Shown: piece after piece, positions 35,696 to 47,585 of the stretch | How positions within the stretch are numbered: position 1 is the first letter of the stretch | Layout: every line of letters starts with the position of its first letter | Origin: Hyaloscypha bicolor E | Lineage: Eukaryota > Ascomycota > Leotiomycetes > Helotiales > Hyaloscyphaceae | Assembly (NCBI RefSeq): GCF_002865645.1 | Contig: NW_020194512.1 | Location: 434,001 to 498,000 of the forward strand | DNA: 64,000 bases | Direction: 5' to 3' | Translations under genes and position numbers: made by a program | The notes under the pieces: model-generated | The model's database searches: none | Told to the model about the DNA's origin: nothing | What the model saw: only the letters and a program-made list of their open reading frames with translations

Positions 35696-36146
35696 TACTT
35701 AAGTCGGGAGCAAACAGGGTCTTCACGGGGCCGAAAGAAGCCGTCTTCGCTTACTAGATGTCGATGACTCACTCTCAATACGTCAAAATAACACACACAA
35801 CCCCTGGATTTGTAATTCAGCAGCATAAAGGTAAGATATAATTAGCATTAATTCTTTTAATGGAAACGTGAGAAGGGTTCTAGTCCGCGGGGAGGAGTCG
35901 AACTTTTGAGGTGTATCAAGTGAATCTTACCGGGAGGCAAAACTTGCGAAACAGTATGTTTCAACTGAAGGGATGTAGTCGCGCTGCACCACTCCAACTA
36001 CGAGCTATTCCATGCTCTTCTATGCTATTTTAAACCCACCTGTCATTTTATTGGGTTTGCTGATGCAGACTGTGACTTTCCAGCTTCATTAAAAATCATT
36101 ACGTTGCTGTTACTTCGATCATCACTCTCGAAGTTAGGCAATGGAA
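35696..36146. other. Non-coding gap downstream of the STAND-type gene
   Basis: No supported gene. A tRNA-like B-box string (AGTTCGACTCC on the - strand, near 35893) occurs, but the arms do not pair. See the rejected list. Confidence 0.4.
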
Positions 36147-38282
36147 TTACCAAGTGAAATCATCCCAAGCTCCAGGGATAGTTCTTTCAGGGTGCTCAAG
36201 CATGTCCCAAAAGTCTCCCGCAAACTCGTCAGATGGCTCTGAAAGCCAGACCTTCCAGTCTTCGGGCTCTGGCCCAACCTGCAATCCAATTAAGCGCAGA
36301 GGATACACCTCTTCCCCACGACCTGGAATGAGAAATTCTAGGTTTCTCCAAGACGAGCTTTCCTGATAGAAGAGCTTGTGCTCCGTCTTCCCGTACCTTT
36401 CCAGATCAATCCCAAATCCTTGAAGCGTTTGAAGCCACGTGAGCAATGCTTCCTCTCCTCTTCTGTGCTGGTGCTGGAAAGGACGGTCGCAAAAACAAAC
36501 GTCACCGAGCGGATCGTTTAGCTCGAACGAATACCACCAACTCAGAGAATAGGCTCCTCTCAACATCCGAATAAGTGGGGTGCCAAACAATCCACACCTA
36601 TTCAGGTCTGCACCTTTATTCAGGATTTGTCTAACTAATGCTTGCCAGCCGCACATAGGATATTTGTCGGGGTCAAACAAAAGCCTGAAAGTGACGCCGT
36701 TCTCTTGCTCTACATAAGAAAAATCCCACAGCGGCTTATAAACCTCTCTTGAACTTGGTTGATACCAGGGTTCGAAAAGTGCAAGGCCGAATTTATAGGC
36801 TACAGCATCAAATAGAGTTGTCGTAGTGTCAGACAGCCACCATACCGGGGCTAAAAGTTGATCAATACCAAGGCTGCTGATAGTACCTAAGGCTGCCATC
36901 GTGGTGTCAGGTGTGTTATACCGTAATAGATCTTTTGCAATTCTGGCTCTGTGTTCGAAGGATGACTCGTGGTAGTTCGGGCAATAGGCAGCTTGGATCA
37001 GCTGGAACGCGACAAGAGTTCCCCTAAAACAACTGAGAAGGCCATATTCAAGGCCGTTACGACGGAGGCTCGGTCGGAAATCAATACGTTGAAAGTTCTG
37101 TAGCAGCATTTCCCCAATTGATAGATAGATCTGGTGTCTACCGATCTCAGGTGCAGCGTTGCGTCCGGCACTCTGGTATGATATCCATAGGAGGAAAAGG
37201 AAGATTGATCTTGTTCTTGTGAGTCCTTAATACTTACTAGAGTAGATGCTTAAAACTAACCTGGGGTGCTCAATGCTTTCTTCGTATGCGTTCAATCCTT
37301 GATTCAGCAATAAGTGACAAGATTTGTGACTTCCATAAGCTACAGAACACTATTGAAGCAAGTCAATTTCAGAACTATGTTCCGAGAAATAGTGCTTACA
37401 GTGAGAAGTGTATTTGGCTGGGAGTCAGAGCTCCCGTTGCAAATAAGATCAAAGGGCGATGCAGCGCCTGTCTCGAAAAGCTGGCGCAGCGCATTCACAT
37501 CATCAAGGGAAATACACCGCGCTACCGGAGAATCAACCGAGACCATATTCCAGGTACGAAATCCACAATCCCAGCCGACTTGGGATCGGTACACACAAAG
37601 GTTCCATTGTCGGCTGAGAAAACGTAGCTTAAATCGAAAAGCAAGCTCCGCATTAGGGCCACGACGGTGCTTGGTTTCTTTAGTGGAAATTTGTAAAGAC
37701 GAAGACTCGTTTTCGCCGTCCGTGTCTCCTGATCTGATCTTTTGCAACTGATTTACTTCTTCCATCATTGAAGCCAAGTAGCTTGGTTGCATTTCAAGCA
37801 TGGAACTTTATCATTAGTAAGAAATCAAGACTTGCACAGATCACTTACGTCATCTGGCATTGTTTTGCGAGGTTCAATAGAGTAACCGTAGCTTTAAGCC
37901 TCGATTTGCATCTCTTGATCTGGTGGCTCTTCAGTACCACCTTCGCCGTCGCAACCTTTGCTTTCCACCCTTGTCTCTGCTTCAATCCTCCTTGTAGCTC
38001 TTCAACCAGTGCCTCGAGTTCTTGAGCGCCATTATTCACGAGCTTAATAGCGCGTTCCACAGATTGAGGAGGGGAGATATGTCGGGCCCGGCTGACTTGG
38101 TTTTCGTTTTCTTCGAAGAGTAGATGCAAGATCTCGATCTGCCGTACAAGGAATGCTAAATCCTCTGGTACATCCCGAAACTCATTCCAGAGTTCGTTGA
38201 GCTTTATCAGGCTGTTTGGAATGGCTGCAGTTGCCTTGCCGATGGCGACACCACTTGAAATGATCCCTAGGACCTCGGCCAT
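36147..38282 (-). CDS. Protein with fungal Helo-like/STAND N-terminal domain and degenerate ankyrin-type C-terminus
   Basis: Exons (- strand) are 38282-37849, 37805-37400, 37349-37261 and about 37215-36147. They sum to 1,998 nt, giving 665 aa in one frame. The N-terminus MAEVLGIISSGVAIGKA with the following amphipathic helices is typical of the fungal N-terminal domain of STAND proteins (Helo-like). The middle carries a WNLCVYRSQVGWDCGFRTW segment, then GAASPFD and LLLNQG, which resemble worn ankyrin units. The C-terminal 330 residues have no domain I recognise. No NACHT/NB-ARC P-loop is visible, so this is not a full NLR. The last acceptor is ambiguous (two AGs 6 nt apart). Such proteins are usually linked to heterokaryon incompatibility-like signalling, but for this one that is only an inference. 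Confidence 0.8.
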
Positions 38283-39253
38283 CTCGCTCGGGCGTGTATG
38301 GGTGAGCCTGTTTCGTTGTAGAGGGTGACTGCGCCAATAATTCGTGCTCTTGAGTGTGTGATTCCACTTAGCAGAGAGGAGAAAGTGTGAAGAGTCGACA
38401 GCAGAATTTTTTGCAAGGTGCGTGGCATAGCCTCGTTAGGCGATCTACGACAGAGCCTCGTTGGGAGCCTCGAGGCAGGTGATTAGAATGAAGTATTTTC
38501 TGACAGCCTACTATTGGCGTAGTTACCGGGCCTATAGACGGTGTCTTCGCCTACATATTCTGTCTCAGCCTCGCCAATCATGTGAATAGAATCGATGTCT
38601 TTTATCTCCTCTCATACAAGGAATGGAACTTGGTAGCTACAATAACATTAATGGAGATATACTCTATCTAAACAACCTCTTAATACTCATGGGCCACTCC
38701 GGCTTCTCAGGTGAGCTAGTGGAGCTAATGAGGCGAATATGAGTTGGTGGTGTTTAGTTGCGAGCGTATTAACTACATACGAAATGCAAGAGAGAGATTG
38801 TATCGTGTATGGCGGTCGGGAATATACCATTATTGTGTGATGCAAGAGATCAAAATTTTTCTGCTGCTCGGCGTTGTGGTGGTTTGGATTACATGCAGCC
38901 AATGGAAGTTGAGCTTGATAAAGCTAAACTACTTAGGGTATGAGTGTGAATCACACTGATAATTTTTCTAGGTGCCTAAATTTATCTATCACATATGGAA
39001 TATGGAAGACCAGACCTCACCTATATATATTTACAAAGGAACGGCAAGCAATTCCAAAAAATCAAACAACTTCGAACAAGAGCACCGAAGCGCGCCTTCG
39101 ACAAAGCATTTGTAAGCAAGCTGATATTGCAACTAGACTTTCTCCCGAGACCATCACCACAAGCCACAAAGCTCCCTCACCGATTTTGACCCACCAGAGA
39201 AAAAGCCCAAACTTCGCCTTCCGTCTCAGACAACCAAGAACTTAAGACTCAAG
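38283..39253. other. Intergenic region, divergent promoters
   Basis: This region lies between the - strand STAND-type gene and the + strand NUDIX gene, so it should hold both promoters. Short ORFs on both strands show no conserved features. A run of polypyrimidine and CACCAG-like strings precedes the NUDIX start. No operator-like repeat was seen. Confidence 0.4.
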
Positions 39254-39897
39254 ATGGCACCTCAACTGAGCTCACCTCTTTCGTTCACCCACTCTCTCTC
39301 TCTCTCTCAGAGTTCGCCATCCCCCTCAAGGAGTACCTCGATCAACACCCCGAATACGATGGCATCGCAGGCGGCGCTCTAGTCTTTGACAGCCAGAAAC
39401 GGCTCCTGATAATTCAGCGAGCAGCTCATGACTCTTTGCCCAACCTCTGGGAGATCCCCGGTGGAGCAATAGACTTTACCGACGATACCATCCTGCACGG
39501 CATGGGGCGAGAAGTATTTGAAGAATCAGGCTTGAGGGTGAGCGCGCTGAGCCGCCTCATTGGCCCGGGTGATGGCCATGCGGTCTTCAATAGCAGCACG
39601 AAGAAATTAAAGATCTGCAAATTCACGTTTGAGGTGGAGGTCGAGAGCACGGATGTTGTGACGTTGGATCTAAACGAGCATCAAGATTACTTGTGGGTTA
39701 CGGCGGAGGACTGCCTGAATCATCGACTGGAACGGGATGGTACGGTGGCTGAGTTTAAGTTCACCCGACCAGCACAAGAGGCTACGGTCTTGGGGGGATT
39801 TCGATTGAGGATGGAAGCAAAGCCAGGTGTAGATCGACGGAGAGGGGCGGTTAATGGTCGCGGGAGAGGAGATATCATCTATGACTTCTTACAATAA
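39254..39897 (+). pseudogene. NUDIX hydrolase, reading frame broken by a CT microsatellite
   Basis: NUDIX enzymes cleave nucleoside diphosphate derivatives. From about 39310 to the TAA at 39897 the frame is open and shows DGIAGGALVFDS, LWEIPGGAIDF and REVFEESG. The metal-binding glutamates are present. The glutamate seven residues before the REV motif is replaced by Asp, and the preceding Gly by Ala. The natural start, ATG at 39254 (AAGATGG), reads a plausible N-terminus LSSPLSFTHSLSLS but is out of phase with the domain. The break lies in the CT run at 39291-39308. One CT unit fewer would join both parts into about 213 aa. As written, the next in-frame ATG is at 39436, inside the domain, giving 153 aa without the first strand. 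A sequencing error in the repeat is also possible. Confidence 0.75.
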
Positions 39898-40040
39898 ACT
39901 GAGGGTCGCACGGAGATCTGTCATATATATAAAAAGCATTTTAGAATCAACCTCCTAATGCACTGAGATACCGAAATAAAGTTTCTTTATTACCTAAAAT
40001 ATCAACAACTTTTCAGCCTAGGAATGTGAAATCTAGTAGC

Positions 40041-40679
40041 CTATGCGTATAAAAGTAAACCGCTCCCTTTCCTCAACCTCATCTTCCTCAACCCGCACCT
40101 TTGCTCCTCACCCATATTATGGATTTGTAAATGAGTTACTATATCCACAGGCATAGCTCCAGGCCTGTATATTAACACAAGCTTGTGCCTGAACCGCTCT
40201 GACAATACCCGAATTCGTATATGCCCTCGAATCACAAGTGATGGTGTACCCACAACCATTACGTTGTTACACCTCAAGACATATGGTGAGCCGTCTCTGA
40301 CGAGATAGGCTTCCGCTTCAATGTAGACACTATCCAATGCATCAGCACCATTTTCATGGAAGTCGGTTGGGAGACAGTGAGGGAAAGTGGGGAAGAAAGG
40401 GAAGATGAAGTATTGAAGAGGAACGGATGAGTGAAGGAGACTTATGAAAACCATCACATCCCATATCACTCAGGCTGGACCAAGCAGAGAAACTAGTAGT
40501 TGAGTTCCAGGCATAGTACCATCCGCCCCCTCTCTGCGCGTTTTGCAAGCGTAGCGTTCTGGCTGAGACCTGTGCTGGCAATGTTAACATGGCGATTGCC
40601 TCAATCTTATCTTCCGTGGGAGAGCACAGCCACAAGCAATTCCGAGAATGAGAAGCGTGAAGAGTTTTTGGAATTGCAT
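40041..40679 (-). pseudogene. Decayed gene for a small secreted protein of unknown family
   Basis: From ATG at 40679 (- strand) the first frame gives MQFQKLFTLLILGIACGC, a clear signal peptide, then stops. A second frame continues at once with EDKIEAIAMLTLPAQVS, TLRLQNAQRGGGWYYAWN and LSDMGCDGF. A third frame carries DALDSVYIEAEAYLVRDG, YVLRCNNVMVVG and VLIYRPGAMPVDIVTHLQI to a stop at 40041. Three consecutive frames with coherent content point to two frameshifts in one ancestral gene of about 200 residues. An unusual intron could account for one shift, but no good donor and acceptor pair is visible at the first break. The function is unknown. Confidence 0.55.
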
Positions 40680-41849
40680 TTTAAGGATTGAGACTGATGG
40701 GGGAAGTTAGAGTTGACAAGTTGTCGCGTGAAGGACTTCTCCATTGAGGAGCTAGTCCCCATTTTATAGGTGGACTAATTACCCTCCGAGATACCAGATA
40801 TTTTTAAAGACGGCGCACCTTTCCAAGAGCTGCAGCCCCATCAACTAACAGTAGATATCGCCGCATTGAGAAGAACACCTTGATATCTCCCGCAGACAAA
40901 CCCTGTCCAGATCCTTTGGGCCGTCTGGTGCACGCTTATTTTGCAGCAAAGAAAGCTGAGTGGCCAGCCCTGTACACATTTTCCCGAGTGAATCCTTCCA
41001 AAGGAGACGGTTTGTGAGTGGCTGGAGCATTGCACCCATTAAAGTGATGTGCTTGCATATAACCGTACTGCCAAGTCTGGCCAAGATTTCAATAATGCAA
41101 GAGCTTGCAGTGACTATTTTCGATCCTCCATGTGCTTGAAGCGAGCATACTATAGGCGGTTTCATTCGTTAGAACCAGCAAATATGTTGTTCCGCGAGGA
41201 GGTAAGACGAAAGATCAAAAGAATTGACGTCAACGAGGATCCTTATTGAGAAGCATTAATATGTTGGACTTTCGATTTGTACTGTAGTCGAAGCGAGTTT
41301 TGTATAGTATACGCGAACAGTATCATCAACTTTGGCTGCACTGGTCTGCGCACTTTCATGTGGCTTACAGTATGAAACGGCTGGACTTTTTTGTCGCCCT
41401 TTCCTTGGAGAATTGGGCTTCACAGACTTTCAGCTCCACACCCCCCTAAGCTTTAGCGAGGTTCCGGCTTCCATTAGTGACCTTCCCCTGATTGCCCGTG
41501 GTAATATCCCCCATCGATTATGTTCACTAAAAAATTAACAGTTCATCCACAAAGACTAAGCAAAACGGCCCAAAATTAGACGAACCCTTAACTTGCTGTG
41601 CTACTTAGTGTTCACGTGCCTCTTTCCTTCCTTTATTCCACGTCAAGTTACCCCGATACTTATTCCTTTTGGGGTCGAGGTCAAACCACCATACGAAATT
41701 TCAACTTATCCTTTCTACAATCTCATACTTCTCCCCTTCCAACTCCTCAGTATCCCAATTAGAAGCAACATACCTCCCATTCAACAACGGCCTTAGTTCC
41801 CTCTCTAGTCAAACCGCCAAACACGAAGGTCAGGAGAATCATTATTCAC
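40680..41849. other. Intergenic region without supported genes
   Basis: The longest ORF here (41165-40845, - strand, 106 codons) has no recognisable domain and no intron signals linking it to neighbours. The composition is normal. No repeat with a partner in the window was found. Confidence 0.4.
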
Positions 41850-42629
41850 TGCTCCATATCAGCAATCTTTCCCACTGCCTCATCTCAAACGAATTCAAAC
41901 AATGGAGGATAGGTCAACTCACTAAATTTTTTCGGCACCTTCCCATCCTCCTGACTCATCCTCGTCTTCGCACCCTCTGGATGCAAACGAATAACTCACC
42001 AACCCTTATTCTCAAACTGTCCACCAAGAAACTACATAAACCGATTCGGTGCCAACTTACTTATACCCATCGCAATGGAATGGCCAGCCCAATGGCTCGA
42101 CATACTCGTAATACCAATCACTGTCTTCAGTCCCCTTTCACTTTTCAACAACAACGGAAGGAGATTCCTCGTGACGAGATAGACACCAAATACGCTAACA
42201 CCGCATACTCGTTTCCAGTTTCCGCTGAACTGGAAGTAATGGGTTGCCAGCTGGCGTCGAGATACCCAGCGTTGTTGATTAGGACACCAAGGCGTCCATA
42301 CTACTCTTCGCTCATGACATCGCATTTCACAATAGATACCTTAATGTCTCCATTGACAGTCCGGATCTTAGCAGCTACTTCATCAAGTTCAGAAGTTGAG
42401 CGGGAGCAAATGGTAATTCTGTCCGCTCCGGCTCTCGCAAATCCAAGCGTCATACGCTCATAAGCCCGTGTCCGCCGCCCGTGATGCAGACGGTAGTATT
42501 TGGTGGGAGGCCGACGAGCGAGAGATCGAACCTCGAGTCTGCGGTGAGGTGGTATCGGGTGGTGTGAAGTAGAAGCCTGTCTGTTTTTGGGAAGATGAAG
42601 CCTTCTTTACTCATTTCTTTCGGTGTCAT
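41850..42629 (-). pseudogene. Decayed short-chain dehydrogenase/reductase (SDR)
   Basis: From ATG at about 42629 on the - strand the parts appear in SDR order but in different frames. FDLSLVGLPPNTTVCITGGG is the TGxxxGxG cofactor loop. Then come LGFARAGADRITICSRSTS, IVKCDVMSE followed by a TAG stop, YGRLGVLINNAGYL (the NNAG motif), VFGVYLVTRNLLPLLL, and VIGITSMSSHWAGHSIAMG followed by ISKLAPNRF. The catalytic Tyr of YxxxK is not visible (SIAMGISK in its place). At least two frameshifts and several in-frame stops break the gene. An oxidoreductase activity is not expected. Confidence 0.8.
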
Positions 42630-43010
42630 GTTGGCGGTTACGACCGTGAACCAAGCCAAGAAGCAAATATCCCCGAACCGACGATTTTCTGCGGCCGGGA
42701 GTAAGTTGTTTGAGTTTCCAGAACGATGTTTACTTTCTATGGATCTGCAGGTGACCGGGCGATCTTCCTTATAGGAGATGAATAACACTAAAGCTAGTTT
42801 GGCTGCAAGCCAAACCACGTCAAGGTTTGGATTATTCCTAACTTTTTCATGAATGGCTTACCACCTCCCTCAAATGGGCAATTGGAAGCTATTATTTTCG
42901 ACTTAGTGAACCCGGGACTAGTCTCCGCTCCGTGGATTGCTGGTTTGACCATGGGGTATGATTGGTAATGTTGGACGAGGACTTCTCACCAATTATTCAA
43001 GACCATTTTG

Positions 43011-46000
43011 TCAAGACCATGCGGGTATAGGCCATATTGTCCAAGACCCAGTATCGTAAATTGAAGAACTCATTTGATGCGCGTGATGAGCAGCTCTCTC
43101 CGCCTCTATCAATGCGACGGCTTCGGAGCTCCTAACAGCACCTCTCACCGTTCGAGTTTCACTCGATGCCACTCGAGATTTCGGCTCGGATGCAGTGGTC
43201 AGCTCAAACATAGGAAAGCCATCGACATTGTGTACTGAATTCCTTTCAGTCACACTCAATCGGCTTTGATACACGAGGCAATTTAGAATAGGGTCGTGAT
43301 GCGAGAATTCGGGATCTGTAGGGAATTCTGCTGTCAAAACAGGATCGCTAAGCCTTCCAAGCATGCGGAGCAGATTCGCTTGTAATTTTGAATTCGGGAA
43401 TGTTGGTTCTTGATTTCCTCTCAGAATTTGGGGTCGAGGGGGATATGACCCCGAGGAGTAGGCCGCTGGGAGTGCTGGAACAGGTGGAGGGTATCGATTA
43501 TCAGGGTGGTAGGCGAATGACAGCGATGGTCTGTTCACACTTGCGTAGGATTGAGGACGCGCAGCAATTTGAGATCCGTAGGATGATTGTGGGGGATCAT
43601 ATGGAGATGGAACCTGCCCGTACGGAAGACTTGCATAGGGGGATGGTTGAGCTAGCTGGTAATTGGATGCGTCTTTTGATTCCCTGCTTGGCTGTTGATA
43701 TCCTGGACTGGAATAAGATGGGCTCGAGTAAGCAGGTAAGGTAGCAGAATGGCTCCCAACCCTAGGAGGCCGCTCCATGAAAGGCGCAGTGGGAGAAATT
43801 AAAGAGTCCCGGTAGGTTTCAGTTAGGGCATAGCGTTGTGGACCGGTATTTGAATGGCGAAATGAGGGGGTTTGAGCTGATTGATGGCGAGACTGTTGTG
43901 GAGCAGCAGTTTCCTGATATTCCTGCCCTTTATATATTGATTCTTCAGCGCCTGTGGCTTTAGTAGCGCCTTGGCTGTTGGCTTCCTGAGCCTGTACTTC
44001 TGATCCCTGCCAAGAGTATCTGCGCTGGTTGCGACGACGATGCTCTTCACAAGTATGTGACGTCTCGAAGTATTTGAAAATCTCAGCGTGGCCCTCCTTT
44101 GCTGCAGCTGATGACGCATTTCCACTGTCCTTGACCACTATTGCGTACGTTTTCGAATGATCGAGCTTCAAATACTGTTCGAATGATTGAAATGGGTCTG
44201 CTCCCACGTTGCACAGAAGCTCCACGCACTTCAGCCATCCGCAAGACGCCGCGATATGAAGCGACTTATTCTGAGAAGCGACTATTTCTGGTTGATTGGG
44301 AAGTAGTGCATCCATCGGCCTCAAGGTCAGCAAGTGCTGCAGGCATTCAACGTGTCCAAACATTGCAGCATAGTCCAATGCTGTCAGGCTCAGGAGTGAG
44401 GTCTGGGTGGACTGCCGAGCTCTTATTCGCAAGAATTCGGAGTCAGCATACTTCTTTCAGGTATTTCCAGGAGTAGAATGTTCCAGGAGCTCTTGAGACC
44501 TTGCTTCAAGGGATCAATGCTCCGAGAAGTTGGGACTTACCCTTCTTGCAAAAGCATCTCGACAGCGTCGTGGTATCCTCCGCAACAAGCTGCATGGAGA
44601 CCGCTTCTGCCCAGGTCATCTGTTAAGTTGATACTGGCGTTGAAAGATAATAAAATCTGTATGGCATCGCAAGAGCCTGTAGCGGCAGCGTGCCAGAGAG
44701 GAGACCTTCCGTATCGATCGACAACGTCAATAAAACCTGGCGTTGATTGGGGTTCCTGGTTTACAATCGACTGAATTATTCCAGCATTATTAAAGGCTGC
44801 GGCTCTATGAAGAGGAGTCTCGTCATGCTTGTTTCGAGCGAAAAGTGTGGCACCATTGAGTGCATCACGGGAAAGCTCCTTGAAAAAGGACACTCCACGT
44901 TCAGAGTTTTGACAGTAAGCTGCGGCCAGGTGCAGGGAAGTCTCGAGATGATCTCTTGTCCGCTTATTTGCCAGTTCGTTGAAATCCTCGTTTGAATGTC
45001 CCGGGGCCAAGAAAGCTTTCCAGGTCGATTTGCTCAAGACGGCCGCTAGGTGCAATGCAGTCCACCCTTCTCTTGTCAAGGCAAGGGGATTGACACCGTA
45101 TTTAAAGAGAAGAGGAATAGATTCCCAGAAGCCCCCCGCAACTGCCCAATGTAGCGCGGTAAAGCCATATAAATCTGATGTGGAAGTCTCCAGGTCGAAA
45201 CCAACAGCCAGTAGCCCCTCTGCCTTAGTCTTGTCTCCTTTGAACAAAGCAACTGCTAACTGATCTTCGAAGGAAACAGGATGTTCTGAATCACCGATTG
45301 CTTTCTGATTTTGAACGCGCTTCACAAAATCGTGCAGCGAACTAAAGAGAGAACCGCTGCGATACAAACCACTGGTTGGTGGTAAGCCTCGGACAGCCAA
45401 AACGTGGGCGCTTGACTCCACATCATCAAGGAGCATTGATTTCGTTACCAGGTAGCTCCGTGAGCAAGGGCCAGTCAAGGTCCGCACTTGGAAGTCATAG
45501 AGTAAAGGAATTGTTATGCTGCTGTCCTTTGTAGGGAACACCAAGCCCTGCTGGGTCGGGGATACTTGTAATGCTGTCGTCGAATAAACCTCTGGTTTCT
45601 GGGACATCGAGATCGAGATGTATAACCGGCCCTGGAGTTGCATCCCTTCAACTGTTGCGTCAGTCATCAAGTTTGAATCATCTCCAAGTGAATCTCGAAG
45701 CATCCCTGTTGAAACACTCCTTGTTCTCGTTAACTCGGAAACCCTCTGGTTGATCACAGAAAGGGTAGATTCAAGAGAGCTCCCCTGATAAGCGCGTTGA
45801 AAACACCATCCTTCCCATTGCATGGCATCCAGACGCCTCAACCCAACCACAACATCTACTTTCTTGTCGTGTGCGCCAGAACTTTGAAAGCGAAAAACAC
45901 CCATGGCTTGCAGCTTGCGGGAATATTTTACTTTCATTGTTATAGTTGTTGAGTTCCACTCACGATGAGGGAAGATCTCTGTCAACTTGTATTGTTGGTC

Positions 46001-47254
46001 CTGTTGGCTATGGAGATTGGAGTGCATGTGCGCCGGCGAGACCCTGAATTGCGGAAGATTGTAGTAGACTGGCTGCTGTCGAACATATATTGTTCTGTAT
46101 CCTTCATACTCTGGAAAATCTCCTTGTGGTGGAGGCAGGTATTTTCGAGACTTGGTTTGAAGTCTGGCGTACTGGTCTTGTGAGAGTAGTCTCAAACGTA
46201 TGACTGGACATTGGTATAAATCGCCGACGCTGACGAAGCAGTCTAAGATTGCATAGTAGTCTTCTTCCATTGGAACTCCTTCTGCTTCCAATAAAGGTCG
46301 AAGATATAATTGAACCCGAAGACCGTGGTTCGTCATGCCAGATGGTGCGCTCGCATAGACAGGGGATGGAGGTAGAGGATGGATGTTCCCAGTATCTTTG
46401 AATTGCTCTGGGGAGTGAGCAAGTAAACCGGATAACTCGTCTGGGTCTTCATCTGCTGTTTCCAGCGAGTTCCATGCGTATAGTGACTGATCGTCAGAAC
46501 GTTGAATGATCTCCTCCTGCAGCCTCGTGAACGCCCGGTGACCTTCCCCGTACAGAAGGGGCATGTTTACTTGAAAGAGGCCGATCAAAGAATATGCTGT
46601 ATCTTCTAGTCTGGTAGTATGTCGACGTGATGCCCATTTCATACGAGCGGAAATACCGAGTTGGAGGGGATCGATCCGTCCGTCCAGAACCTCCGCATCG
46701 ATCCCAGTGACTGCGCTGATAATCCTCGTAAAGGCAATCGGACGGTCTTTATGCCCAAGGAAGCTCCAATCCTTTGCATAAAAATGAACAAGTTTCGGCG
46801 CAATGAGCTCTTGTAAAGTCCATCCTCGAGTAAACCAACGACTGTGACGAAGGCTGGAGTTTGGCTTCGACCAGTCTTCTTCCTTGGCTGATTTGACATC
46901 CGAGAGAAAGGCATAGCATTCGGCAGCTTGCTGATACCAAAGATACATTGAGTTGATTGCTTCAGAAAGTTCTGCACTGCTCGATTTATCAATGCAGCAC
47001 GTGTCGACCCAGATATAAGAGAACCCCCTCGTGACAGCCAAGGCTGCCGCATCCTTGACTTTTGCAAATCCTTTCTTATCAGCAATGGTTCGTTTCCGTT
47101 TGTCTAGGGATTGAGGCATCCGCCCTTTCATATGCCGCAACTCCTGGAGTGTGAGCTCCTCGTCTCCCCAGGTGTGAGACAGGATGGCGTATGGTGGTAT
47201 AGCATCGTCACGCACGTCGACGGGCTCTAGTCTCTTCGCGTCCAGTAGGCGCAT
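43011..47254 (-). CDS. HET-domain protein with ankyrin repeats and a low-complexity tail (1,374 aa)
   Basis: Exons 47254-44541 and 44421-43011 (- strand) are joined by an intron with a GTAAGT donor and CTGAC branch point, giving 4,125 nt in frame. HET motifs are in order: YAILSHTWG (residues 22-30), IWVDTCCID, SRWFTRGWTLQELIAP, MPLLYGEG and FTRLQEEII. Ankyrin repeats (GFTALHWAVAGG, GWTALHLAA, DETPLHRAAAF, GRSPLWHAAATG, GRSGLHAACCGG, then TALDYAAMFGH) span roughly residues 680-1000. The C-terminal part is rich in Ser, Pro, Tyr and Gln (YSSPSYSSPGYQQPSRES). HET proteins trigger incompatibility-type cell death in several ascomycetes; the ankyrins probably act as a sensor or partner platform (inference). 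The start is supported by a domain-proximal ATG and the absence of upstream frame. Confidence 0.9.
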
Positions 47255-47585
47255 AGCTCGAAGCGCTCATCGGAGAAAGCTGGGGTCATTTGAGCTTTAG
47301 GTAAAGAGCGAATTGGATGAGATGCAGATGATGCTGTAGATCTTTCAGGTGAAGTTCTGGATGTTGAATGATGGTGGGGCCAACTTTTGCGCTATTTTAG
47401 TTGCGACCTGCTTCTCACCAATCATGTGTGGACGTGGCTTTTACTCGGTAAGGTTGTTTCAGCCGCAAAAGCGCTCTCAACTCCTCCAAATACTGTGGAG
47501 AGAAACTCGCTTGTAGTATTTGTACAGTCTCTGAAACTTGACTCCGACCGGATCACATTATCGAAGACAAGAACACTTAATGGTA
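47255..47585. other. Promoter region of the HET-ankyrin gene
   Basis: 331 bases upstream of the - strand HET-ankyrin start. No ORF with support. The left end of the MITE follows. Confidence 0.4.

Noticed and set aside
35880..36005. tRNA-like string with a B-box (GTTCGACTCC) on the - strand and a D-loop-like GGAGTGGTGCAGCGC
   Set aside because: The T-arm (AAAAG against CCTCC) and the acceptor ends do not pair, and the spacing between boxes is too long without a convincing anticodon arm. At best a decayed tRNA.
41669..42463. 264-codon + strand ORF
   Set aside because: It lies antisense to the decayed SDR, whose motifs are unmistakable on the - strand. Composition is Ser/Thr/Leu-rich without any domain.
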